A stretch of DNA of 5,247 nt from an uncultured Chloroflexota bacterium (GCA_937870805.1 CALMZT010001337.1:1-5247), one strand, 5' to 3'. Shown: positions 1 to 5,204, numbered from the stretch's first letter. Program-made: numbers and translations. The notes: generated by a model from the sequence alone, not told the origin.

Positions 1-906
1 GAGTCATTCGCGGGTACAGGCAATCCCTTCAGTATTGGTGAAATACACGTTGGCGAACAGGTGATAGATATTGGCTCTGGCGCAGGCATAGACAGCTTGA
101 TCGCCGCAAAAATGGTGGGGGCTACGGGCAGGGTTATTGGCGTCGATATGACCCCGGCGATGCTGGCAAAAGCGCAACGCAGCGCGGCAGAAGGACAATT
201 CTCCAATGTCGAATTTCTCGAAGGATATGCAGAGGCTATCCCCGCCCCAGATGGTTGGGCTGATGTCATCATCTCAAACGGCGTCCTGAACCTGATGCCG
301 GACAAAGCTGCAACCTTGAAGGAAATGGCGCGTGTCTTGAAACCCAGTGGCCGCCTGCAAATTGGAGACCTCATCGTGCAGAAGGCAGTGCCGACCAGCG
401 CCAAGCAAAAGATTGATCTCTGGACGGGCTGCATTGCCGGTGCTTTGCTGGAAACAGAACTGCAAGCCGTCGTTTTGGAAGCAGGCTTTGTCGGTTTCGA
501 GATTACCTGGCGGGATGATGTGTTCGGTGGTGCGCCACAGCAATCCAGCGCCGCGAACTTCGGTACTCTGGGTATCAATTTCCGCGCACGGAAAGCGCTT
601 GATGATGCCGAACGAGATGCCGCCTTGAAAGCACTCGCGAACGCAGCCTCGCCTCAAACGGAGGCTAAAGAACATCCGGTTTCCATATTTGGGGCTGATG
701 CCTTCTATGATGCTGGCGACCAGGGCTGTGGAGACGGGCCACTCGATGAAATTGCTGCATTGGTAGGCCGTCTTTCACCCGGACAGACGCTTGAAATTCG
801 CGCGACAGACCCCAGTGTGGCAACCGATTTGCCACCCTGGTGCCGAATGGCAGGACAGGAGATCGCCCAACATCAAGGTGATCGTTACCTGATCCGCCGA
901 CGATAG
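1..906 (+). CDS. SAM-dependent methyltransferase (ArsM-like core) with C-terminal TusA-like domain, 5' partial
   Basis: The reading frame is open to the left edge, so the true start lies outside; 301 residues are visible. Residues ~1-190 form a class I (Rossmann) methyltransferase: the SAM-binding motif DIGSGAG is at visible residues 23-29, the acidic loop GVDMTP at 47-52, then a VIISNGVLNL strand and an RVLKPSGRL turn. The string after the start (SFAGTGNPFS), the DMTP loop and the GCIAGAL motif (Cys at 430-432) resemble arsenite methyltransferases. However, the usual ISNC cysteine is glycine here (codon 280-282), so arsenite activity is doubtful. From about 691 to 903 the protein turns into a TusA/SirA-like domain: GDQGCGDGPL stands where TusA has its CPxP motif, keeping the sulfur-carrying Cys (727-729), followed by LSPGQTLEIRATDP and a DRYLIRR end typical of TusA. 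The fold assignment is from motif recognition; the substrate is unknown. The DsrE-like gene starts 27 nt downstream, suggesting an operon. Confidence 0.85.
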   Translation, partial: ESFAGTGNPFSIGEIHVGEQVIDIGSGAGIDSLIAAKMVGATGRVIGVDMTPAMLAKAQRSAAEGQFSNVEFLEGYAEAIPAPDGWADVIISNGVLNLMPDKAATLKEMARVLKPSGRLQIGDLIVQKAVPTSAKQKIDLWTGCIAGALLETELQAVVLEAGFVGFEITWRDDVFGGAPQQSSAANFGTLGINFRARKALDDAERDAALKALANAASPQTEAKEHPVSIFGADAFYDAGDQGCGDGPLDEIAALVGRLSPGQTLEIRATDPSVATDLPPWCRMAGQEIAQHQGDRYLIRRR

Positions 907-933
907 TCAGAATAAGTAAAAGGAGAACAGGCT

Positions 934-1293
934 ATGGGACACATCATGGTTCATAACACACATGGTAAAGACGACGTTGAACGGGCGTCACTGACCTTTG
1001 TGGTGGGCAACACTGCCTTAAATTCCAAGCAGAGAACAACCATCTTACTTACGATTGAAGGGGTGTGGGTTGCAACTCAAGGCTATACGGACGGTTTGCA
1101 GGCGAATGGCTTTGCGCCTTTGAGTGACCTCGTACAGCAGTTTGTTGCCAATGGCGGGGAATTATGGGTGTGCGGCGCTTGCGCTAAACCACGCAATATC
1201 ACCCAGGAACAGTTAATAGACGGTGGGCAGATCGTCGGCGCGGCCACTGCGGTTGAAGCTCTGGTCAATGGCGCACAGACGTTGTGCTTTTAA
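934..1293 (+). CDS. DsrE/DsrF-like family protein
   Basis: A complete 119-residue protein of the length usual for DsrE-fold proteins. The start is the ATG preceded by AGGAG (921-925) at 8-nt spacing; a second ATG at 946 is less well placed. Family signs are the N-terminal THGKDDVERASLTFVVGNTAL segment, a central hydrophobic strand (TILLTIEGVWVAT), the helix of residues ~63-73, and the cysteine-bearing loop WVCGACAKPRNI with Cys80 and Cys83. Cys80/83 lie where DsrE-type proteins carry their sulfur-accepting cysteine; Cys118 is an extra near the C-terminus. No signal peptide or membrane segment is seen, so it is probably cytoplasmic. DsrE-fold proteins (TusBCD, DsrEFH) take persulfide sulfur from TusA, and the preceding gene ends in a TusA-like domain, so the two products may be functional partners (inference). 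The next gene starts 19 nt after its stop. Confidence 0.88.
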   Translation: MGHIMVHNTHGKDDVERASLTFVVGNTALNSKQRTTILLTIEGVWVATQGYTDGLQANGFAPLSDLVQQFVANGGELWVCGACAKPRNITQEQLIDGGQIVGAATAVEALVNGAQTLCF

Positions 1294-1312
1294 ATAGGAA
1301 AAGGACTATCCA

Positions 1313-1553
1313 ATGATTATCATCCGGGATGTTTTTCAGGCTCAGTACGGCAAGGGCGGAGATTTAGTTAATCTGCTCAAACATGCCCAAAATCAATGGA
1401 GTGGTGTCTATGCCCATCGTATCCTGACCGATCTGAGTGGGGCATTTTTCACGGTTGTTACCGAAACAGAGGCCGAAAGTCTGGGGAATGGGAACGGCGC
1501 ATCGCTGATGTCTTTAGCCAGCCGGGTTTCGGAGATGGTTTGCCAACATGACG
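1313..1553 (+). pseudogene. Small ferredoxin-fold (NIPSNAP/EthD/ABM-like) protein gene, frameshifted and 3'-truncated
   Basis: The ATG follows AAGGA (1301-1305) at 7-nt spacing. Residues 1-57 read well as a beta-alpha-beta-beta start (MIIIRDVFQAQYGKGG, a helix, then AHRILTDLSGAFFTVVTETEAESL), typical of ~95-residue dimeric alpha/beta-barrel proteins. After the G4 run at 1483-1486 this frame loses family likeness and runs to a stop at 1604-1606. Adding one base there gives GEWERRIADVFSQPGFGD, the expected continuation. Adding another near 1536 gives WFANM, again the expected continuation, and lands in the frame of the next gene. Two single-base losses therefore seem to have broken it, and its last ~20 residues are replaced by hydrolase sequence. 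As it stands, the cell would make a 97-residue protein with an unrelated tail. Sequencing error at the G run is an alternative for one shift. It is third in the run after the methyltransferase and DsrE genes; its role is unknown. Confidence 0.65.
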
Positions 1554-2333
1554 CGCGACTTCACACCGGAGGAACGCGCCGAAGCCTATATCCGCGCTGG
1601 CGATGAAGTTGAGCAGTCTTTCCCACGTTTTGACATCGTTTTTTATGGGGATTTGCCATGCGTGTTCTGGCCGGGTGAGCCGGTTGACGAACGCCCTGCC
1701 CCGCTGACGATGCCGGGTGTGCCGACGATTGTTCTGGGTGCTACCGCCGACGCTTATACGCCGGTTCAAAACGGGGAACGGGTATACAGCCGCCTGGAAG
1801 ATGGCTATTCGATTACAACGGATGGCGGCGCACATATTACCTACGCCTGGGGTAACGAATGCCCGGATGCCATCATCACTGCATTTCTGGTCGAGGACAA
1901 AATGCCGGATGAACGGGAAATGCGCTGCGACGGGGTGATCGCTACTGATTATGTGCCGAATGCTCCGGTAGAAGCGACAGTATACGCTGATCCAGTGGAG
2001 GCGCTCAATGCAGCCTACAATGAAATTTACTACCTGCCGGAGTATTATTTTTGGGATGCGGAGACACCGACAGCAGTTGGCTGCACCTATGGCGGTTCAC
2101 TGACATTTGAGGCGACGGATGAGGGACAGCAGTTTGACTTGAGCGATTGTGCGTTCTCTAAAGGGTTTTCGATGACCGGCACAGGCTTCAGCAGCTATGG
2201 CGTGAGCGATTTTTCGCTAGAGGTTGCGGTCAGCGGTGATGCTGAAGGGACATTGACGTATATATACGACAGCGAAGGCAACATTTCGGTGACAGGCGAG
2301 TACGCGGGTGAAGCAGTCGATTTAGCTGGATAA
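1548..2333 (+). CDS. C-terminal fragment of a TAP-like alpha/beta hydrolase (5'-truncated, likely pseudogene)
   Basis: An open frame of 261 residues from an ATG with only a distant GGAG (1531-1534) upstream. Residues ~58-115 are the TAP-like C-terminal domain of secreted alpha/beta hydrolases: PTIVLGATADAYTPVQNGERV contains the triad Asp (D68) and TTDGGAHITYAWGNECPD the triad His (H96), with LPCVFWPGE just before. The N-terminal half with the GxSxG nucleophile, the signal peptide and the oxyanion part are absent; full-length relatives are about 450-600 residues. Residues ~145-261 form a beta-rich, acidic tail (NYLPEYYFWD-like start, GCTYGGSLTFEATD, repeated Gly/Thr strands) with paired cysteines (C179, C201), fitting an extracellular protein. 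The frame is blocked upstream by TAG at 1515-1517, and the upstream sequence belongs to another gene, so this is a remnant created at a junction near 1545-1553. Without the nucleophile it cannot be an active hydrolase. Confidence 0.72.
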   Translation: MTRDFTPEERAEAYIRAGDEVEQSFPRFDIVFYGDLPCVFWPGEPVDERPAPLTMPGVPTIVLGATADAYTPVQNGERVYSRLEDGYSITTDGGAHITYAWGNECPDAIITAFLVEDKMPDEREMRCDGVIATDYVPNAPVEATVYADPVEALNAAYNEIYYLPEYYFWDAETPTAVGCTYGGSLTFEATDEGQQFDLSDCAFSKGFSMTGTGFSSYGVSDFSLEVAVSGDAEGTLTYIYDSEGNISVTGEYAGEAVDLAG

Positions 2334-2347
2334 AGATGAATTTGCAT

Positions 2348-2370
2348 GGGCTTGGCAGATGGTCAAGCCC
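2348..2370 (+). terminator. Hairpin, possible rho-independent terminator
   Basis: A 9-bp stem (GGGCTTGGC with GTCAAGCCC, one G-T wobble) encloses a 5-nt loop, 15 nt after the hydrolase stop codon. The following sequence is only moderately T-rich (TCGATTTATC), so termination strength is uncertain. It lies between convergent genes and could act on either strand. Confidence 0.45.
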
Positions 2371-2387
2371 TCGATTTATCCAAGCAT

Positions 2388-2524
2388 TCAGGGCAACAAT
2401 TCCAGGTAATCGCAATGTTTGGGACGAAAGATGCCGAAATCGCGTCGATCAAAAGTACAAACTTTAGTAATTTGCAGGCGTTCCGAGAGTGCCATAATAG
2501 CAGCGTCAGTATAGTCGAATGAGG
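2388..2524 (-). pseudogene. VapC-type PIN-domain toxin remnant (C-terminal ~45 residues)
   Basis: On the minus strand, the segment reading FDYTDAAIMALSERLQI, then TFDRRDFGIFRPKH and ending DYLELLP with a stop at 2388-2390, matches the end of VapC-like PIN ribonucleases. The Asp of the YTDA motif corresponds to a conserved late acidic metal-binding residue, and the TFDRRDF strand to the usual LDRRHF motif. The first ~90 residues, with the other metal-binding acids, are missing: the homology stops at the terminal repeat of the ISAs1-type element. The frame continues into the IS up to an ATG at 2607-2609, so a 73-residue chimera could in principle be translated, but it cannot be an active nuclease. 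No antitoxin gene is present. The missing half is not found beyond the far end of the element, so the locus was rearranged as well as interrupted. Confidence 0.68.
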
Positions 2525-2544
2525 CCAGGGCGATTGCAAAGTCA
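2525..2544 (+). repeat. Left terminal inverted repeat of the ISAs1-family element
   Basis: This 20-bp end (CCAGGGCGATTGCAAAGTCA) is an exact reverse complement of 3792-3811. It lies directly after the PIN-toxin remnant and ends one base before the transposase stop codon on the opposite strand. Confidence 0.9.
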
Positions 2545-3717
2545 TCAAAGGAGTAAATGAAAAGCGGACTCGACGTGGAGGGCGAAAAAGCGGCGGGCAT
2601 CAGGGACATAGTTAAAGGAGGTCTGGCGGATTAAGCCAATGACCAGATTGTTCAGGCAGGCCAGGAGACGCTGGCGGGTGGGTTGGCGGATGGTACAGGC
2701 ATCCTCATGGAAGGTGACATCGCGCACATAGTGCAAACGGTTCTCAATGTGCCAGTGGGTACGGATGAGGTGGAGCAAGCGTTGCGGCGAAGCAGCCTGA
2801 GCCGAGAGGCTAGTAATGCCAAACACGACTTCATAGGTCAATTTGCCAGTTTGCTTGGATTGAACGAGGCGTTGCAAGCGAAAGACCTGTCCAAGCTGCG
2901 GCCAGGCGAGATAGTCATTCAGTTGCGAACTGACTGTCAGATAACGATATTCCAGGCGACCATGCCCGGCGCTGGTGGTCTGGGCTTCCTGTGTAGGTAA
3001 GGAAATCACGCTGTGTCCGGCAGCAACAGCAGGCGGGGTGAAGACAGCAGCAATCGCCTGGCGCAGAGCCGGCTGGTTGGCTTTGACCGGCAGGACATAA
3101 TCCCCACCAGCTTGCACAATCTGCTCACACAAACTCACCTGAGTAAAGATGGCATCCCCGGTAACGACACGACCCTGTAAATCCAGCGCTTCCAGAACAC
3201 GCGCAGCAGCGGTAATCTCATTGGTCTGGCGTTCGACCTCCACTTGCAGCAGCACGACCCCGCGCTCTGGCGCGTAAGCCGCCAGCAAATGAACACCGTG
3301 TGTTTCGCCTGCCGCAATTGTGCCCCGCAAGACTTTTCCATCCAGTATCACGCTGCTATTAGACGTGCCTTGTTGAGCAAAAAACTGACCGATGACCCGC
3401 TCCACCTCCTCACAGTCCATCCGATCCAAGACCCGTTCATAGGTGGTCTCATGCGGCAGACCGCTCCGTTCCAATTGCAATAACTGAACCAGTTTATGGC
3501 CTCTCAATCGTACCCATTCGGCCATGCCTTTGAGGCTATCTTCTCCCCCCAACTTTGCTAACACCAGTAACGTCAGCAAATCGACCAGTCGATAGCGCAC
3601 CCCGCGCGGTTTGCGCGGGTCAGTAAGCTGCTCTAAGGCCACCTTCAGTCCTGTCACTGAAAATACTTTTCCCTCGCTGGCTAATCCAGCTAACCCATTT
3701 TGTATGTTATGCTTCAT
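2545..3717 (-). CDS. ISAs1 family transposase
   Basis: A 390-residue DDE transposase, full length for the ISAs1 (H-repeat-like) family. The N-terminal DDE_Tnp_1-associated region shows LTDPRKPRGVRYRL (31-44), LLTLLVLAKLGGEDS and LPHETTYERVLDRMD. The catalytic triad is visible: D126 in ILDGKVLRG, D188 in VVTGDAIFTQ, and E325 in HWHIENRLHYVRDVTFHEDA, followed by the usual C-terminal LNNLVIGLIR helix and a leucine-rich end. No internal stop or frameshift is seen. The start ATG (3715-3717) is preceded on the minus strand by GGGAG (3727-3731) at 9 nt. An upstream TTGACA (3747-3752, minus strand) could be a -35 box, but no good -10 follows. The GGAG of the ribosome binding site can fold onto the CTCC before the ATG, a possible brake on translation. 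Confidence 0.93.
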   Translation of the reverse strand: MKHNIQNGLAGLASEGKVFSVTGLKVALEQLTDPRKPRGVRYRLVDLLTLLVLAKLGGEDSLKGMAEWVRLRGHKLVQLLQLERSGLPHETTYERVLDRMDCEEVERVIGQFFAQQGTSNSSVILDGKVLRGTIAAGETHGVHLLAAYAPERGVVLLQVEVERQTNEITAAARVLEALDLQGRVVTGDAIFTQVSLCEQIVQAGGDYVLPVKANQPALRQAIAAVFTPPAVAAGHSVISLPTQEAQTTSAGHGRLEYRYLTVSSQLNDYLAWPQLGQVFRLQRLVQSKQTGKLTYEVVFGITSLSAQAASPQRLLHLIRTHWHIENRLHYVRDVTFHEDACTIRQPTRQRLLACLNNLVIGLIRQTSFNYVPDARRFFALHVESAFHLLL

Positions 3718-3778
3718 CTGGAGAGACTCCCTTTAAGGTCGGTTTTTGTCAACTCAACCTTACTGCGCTTGTCTCTCC
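3718..3778 (-). promoter_or_regulatory. Transposase leader with SD-masking hairpin and competing inverted repeat
   Basis: In the minus-strand leader the sequence GGGAGTCTCTCC (3720-3731) directly before the ATG can form GGAG-TCT-CTCC, masking the ribosome binding site. A copy of GGAGAGAC lies further upstream in the transcript (3771-3778) and is exactly complementary to GTCTCTCC (3720-3727), so two mutually exclusive folds are possible. IS elements often control transposase translation this way in read-through transcripts. Only the complementarity is seen; the regulation is inferred. Confidence 0.35.
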
Positions 3779-3791
3779 TTTTTCAATCCCC

Positions 3792-3811
3792 TGACTTTGC
3801 AATCGCCCTGG
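3792..3811 (+). repeat. Right terminal inverted repeat of the ISAs1-family element
   Basis: This exact 20-bp reverse complement of 2525-2544 marks the transposase-proximal end. The adjoining outside sequence (GTGTAACAC) does not match the other flank, so there is no target duplication. Confidence 0.9.
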
Positions 3812-3949
3812 GTGTAACACATTTACTCCTTGACCACAACAGAACTTTTGTGCTAAAATAATCTTATGCCATTCGGTGGGTAGCACCACGTTAAGTGGTG
3901 GATGGAGTGGAAAAAGAGAAGGTTCATGAGGCAAACTGGTTGTTAACTA
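3812..3949. other. Non-coding island between two insertion sequences
   Basis: This 138-bp stretch holds a probable rightward promoter and a small hairpin (CACCAC with GTGGTG, 3884-3900, 5-nt loop). I find no credible gene; the open frames are short and show no recognisable motif. It does not continue the PIN-toxin gene found on the other side of the ISAs1-type element. Joined across the IS5-family insertion to 4769 onward, it still gives no convincing reading frame. Confidence 0.5.
3830..3859 (+). promoter_or_regulatory. Putative sigma70-type promoter with extended -10
   Basis: TTGACC (3830-3835) and TAAAAT (3854-3859) are separated by 18 bp, and a TG dinucleotide stands one base before the -10 box, giving a near-consensus extended promoter reading rightwards. 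It lies just outside the ISAs1-type element and points into the IS5-family element. No gene of its own follows within the 90 bp before that element, so it may now supply read-through transcription into the IS. Confidence 0.45.
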
Positions 3950-3961
3950 GGTTCTGTTGAC
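3946..3961 (+). repeat. Left terminal inverted repeat of the IS5-family element (with target bases)
   Basis: ACTAGGTTCTGTTGAC is an exact reverse complement of 4755-4770. The inner 12 bases are the IS end proper; the outer ACTA comes from the palindromic target and its duplication. Confidence 0.85.
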
Positions 3962-3991
3962 GTTTGACAAAAATCTGCTAGGGTTAGCCAC

Positions 3992-4369
3992 ATGACAGAT
4001 GTGAGACTAACCAACGATCAATGGACGAGCATTCGGGATTTCTTGCGCCAAGACCCGAATGCCTATGTGGGAAACGAGGCACAATGCCGTCGTTTCCTGG
4101 AAGCCGTGAAATGGATAAGCCGTAGTGGCGCACAATGGCGCTTGCTGCCCGCAGAATTGGGCAACTGGAATAGTGTGTATAAGCGCTTTGCTCGCTGGTG
4201 TGACAACGGCGTGTGGGAACGGATGCTTGAACACTTTGCTGATGACCCCGATATGGAAAATGGCATGGTGGACAGCACGATTGTGCGTGCCCATGCCAGT
4301 GCTGCGGGAGCCACAAAAAAACGGTGGTCAAGCCGAGCAAGCGTTGGGACGCAGTCGTGGCGGCTTTAG
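3992..4369 (+). CDS. IS5-family transposase, orfA product
   Basis: 125 residues starting at an ATG with AGGG (3980-3983) 8 nt upstream. It contains the N-terminal DUF4096-type region: LTNDQWTSIRDFL, then RRFLEAVKWISRSGAQWRLLPAELGNWNSVYKRFARWCDNGVW, and the first catalytic Asp in MVDSTIVRAH (D94, codon 4271-4273). After the A7 tract at 4315-4321 the frame gives a 15-residue unrelated tail ending in a stop at 4367-4369. In related elements such a short product may act as a regulator, but this is not shown here. The catalytic protein needs the frame change described in the fused entry. Confidence 0.75.
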   Translation: MTDVRLTNDQWTSIRDFLRQDPNAYVGNEAQCRRFLEAVKWISRSGAQWRLLPAELGNWNSVYKRFARWCDNGVWERMLEHFADDPDMENGMVDSTIVRAHASAAGATKKRWSSRASVGTQSWRL

Positions 4370-4751
4370 CACCAAAATCCATGTGACGGTGGATGGGTTG
4401 GGTTGTCCGCTGCGCTTGTACCTGACCGCTGGACAGCGTCATGACATCATCCAAGCGCAGGACTTGATTACCGATCTGGACTTTGACTTTGTCATCGCAG
4501 ATCGCAGCTACGGATCGCAGGATTTTGTGGATGAAATCATCGCCAGTGGCGCTGAACCGGTGATCCCGCCCAAGCAGAACGCCAAACAACCACGCCAGTA
4601 TGATGCGTGGCGCTATCAGGAACGGCATCTGATTGAGTGTTTTATCGGCAAGATCAAGCATTTTCGGCGTATCTTTTCGCGTTTTGATAAGCTGGCAAGC
4701 CGTTATCTTGGTTTCCTGCAATTCGTCAGCTCGTTAATCTGGTTGCGCTAA
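3992..4751 (+). CDS. IS5-family (IS427 group) transposase, fused orfAB through frame change at A7
   Basis: The second half of the transposase lies in the +1 frame relative to orfA. It reads NGGQAEQALGRSRGGFSTKIH, then the second catalytic Asp in FVIADRSYGS (codon 4500-4502), the VIPPKQNAKQPRQYD strand, and the catalytic Glu in ERHLIECFIGKIKHFRRI (codon 4635-4637). It ends FLQFVSSLIWLR at a stop at 4749-4751. Together with orfA residues 1-109 this gives a ~252-residue enzyme with all DDE residues. Reading the A7 tract as A6 restores one frame. IS427-type elements commonly use such a frameshift or transcript slippage, so I infer programmed recoding; a disabling 1-bp insertion is the alternative. 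The join keeps the family sequence exactly (GATKNGGQAEQ). Confidence 0.8.
4315..4321 (+). other. A7 slippery tract joining orfA and orfB
   Basis: Seven adenines lie at the point where family homology switches frame. Loss of one A (or gain of two) in the transcript, or a +1 ribosomal shift, joins the frames. Homopolymer runs of this length favour RNA polymerase slippage. Confidence 0.55.
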
Positions 4752-4754
4752 AAT

Positions 4755-4770
4755 GTCAACAGAACCTAGT
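4755..4770 (+). repeat. Right terminal inverted repeat of the IS5-family element (with target bases)
   Basis: GTCAACAGAACCTAGT is the exact reverse complement of 3946-3961. It lies 3 nt after the transposase stop codon. The element proper ends at the CC before TAG. Confidence 0.85.
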
Positions 4771-4801
4771 GCCTGTGTACGCTGAAGGGCAACCCGATTA
4801 A

Positions 4802-4815
4802 CGCTAGTTTTAGCG
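4802..4815. other. Small hairpin in the non-coding stretch after the IS5-family element
   Basis: CGCTA and TAGCG flank a GTTT loop, a 5-bp stem with no T run on either side. It lies in the 4771-4878 stretch, where I see no gene. It could be a weak terminator or transcript end for the minus-strand gene ending at 4879, but it is short. Confidence 0.2.
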
Positions 4816-4878
4816 CTCTCAGCCGATCAATCTGAACTGTCAAATAAGACTTGTGGCGGCTTGTGCTGGTGTTGGCAG

Positions 4879-5142
4879 CTAATGCTTCGGGAGGCCAACA
4901 GCGTTAGCGGCGTCAGCCTCAAAATACTCCGTCGTGCCAAAGGGACTGGCATACTCCTCGAAGAATCGCTTAACAGTGTCAAGGGAGTCATGAACGAAGA
5001 TGTTCACCGCTTTGGTCTGGTCGGTGCTCGCCACTGCCAGGACCCATTTAGCTCCTTTAGGCAGGCGAGCGTACGCCTGCTTCAGGGAACCCTGGAATTT
5101 GTCGTTGTCGGTGACTGTAGAAACTGCCATTACATGTATCAT
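4879..5142 (-). CDS. Hypothetical small protein of probable ferredoxin-like fold
   Basis: An 87-residue protein from the ATG at 5140-5142, which has GAGGA (about 5146-5150, minus strand) close upstream. An in-frame ATG at 5187 would add 15 residues without a ribosome site, and one at 5130 is too far from it. The predicted order is beta (IHVMAVSTV), helix (NDKFQGSLKQAYARL), beta (KWVLAVAST), beta (AVNIFVHDS), helix (LDTVKRFFEEYAS), beta (TEYFEADA), i.e. the beta-alpha-beta-beta-alpha-beta pattern of the dimeric alpha/beta-barrel group. I believe it belongs to a conserved family whose members share the YFEADAANAVGL ending, but I cannot name a function. There is no signal peptide, no cysteine and no obvious catalytic residue. 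It is oriented away from the right edge and toward the IS; no partner gene is visible. Confidence 0.65.
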   Translation of the reverse strand: MIHVMAVSTVTDNDKFQGSLKQAYARLPKGAKWVLAVASTDQTKAVNIFVHDSLDTVKRFFEEYASPFGTTEYFEADAANAVGLPKH

Positions 5143-5204
5143 TTGTCCTCTTTTCTGTATATTCAGACCCGGTTTGTTGCCATACATCTGTTACCGAACG
5201 TATA

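Larger units (their letters stand above)
2525..3811 (-). mobile_element. ISAs1-family insertion sequence
   Basis: A 1287-bp element bounded by perfect 20-bp terminal inverted repeats (starting CCAGGGCGATTGC; the ISAs1 ends usually begin CAGGGC, so the outer C/G pair may belong to the flank). It contains one minus-strand transposase gene whose stop codon directly abuts the inner edge of the left repeat and a ~95-bp leader at the other end. The 8-10 bp target duplication expected for this family is absent: the left flank reads CGAATGAGGC and the right flank GGTGTAACAC. The element cuts a PIN-toxin gene on one side only. It therefore seems complete and possibly mobile, but its flanks have been exchanged or deleted since insertion. 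Confidence 0.85.
3950..4766 (+). mobile_element. IS5-family (IS427-like) insertion sequence
   Basis: An 817-bp element with matching ends GGTTCTGTTGAC (3950-3961) and GTCAACAGAACC (4755-4766). TA flanks both ends (3948-3949 and 4767-4768), as expected for the 2-bp duplication of the IS427 group. Counting outward, ACTAGG/CCTAGT extends the palindrome because the target was CTAG, so a 4-bp CTAG duplication would fit equally well. It carries a + strand transposase in two overlapping frames. Size, ends and the two-frame layout fit the IS427 subgroup of IS5. The element appears complete with an intact target duplication, so it probably arrived later than the ISAs1-type element and the rearrangement around it. 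Confidence 0.85.

Noticed and set aside
274..675. 133-codon minus-strand open frame opposite the methyltransferase
   Set aside because: It is antisense to a clearly conserved coding region and its translation shows no recognisable motif.
2334..2387. CRISPR-like or tandem repeats in the short gap
   Set aside because: Only one hairpin is present; no spaced repeats were seen here or elsewhere in the window.
3749..3934. Minus-strand open frame as the missing N-terminal half of the PIN toxin
   Set aside because: Its translation contains no PIN-like start (no hydrophobic strand with an early Asp), and it runs across the IS terminal repeat.
3984..4721. 245-codon minus-strand open frame across the IS5-family element
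   Set aside because: It lies antisense to both transposase halves, whose DDE motifs are explicit, and shows no domain of its own.
4839..4844. Minus-strand TTGACA as a promoter toward the IS5-family element
   Set aside because: No acceptable -10 box lies 16-18 bp away, so it is probably a chance match.
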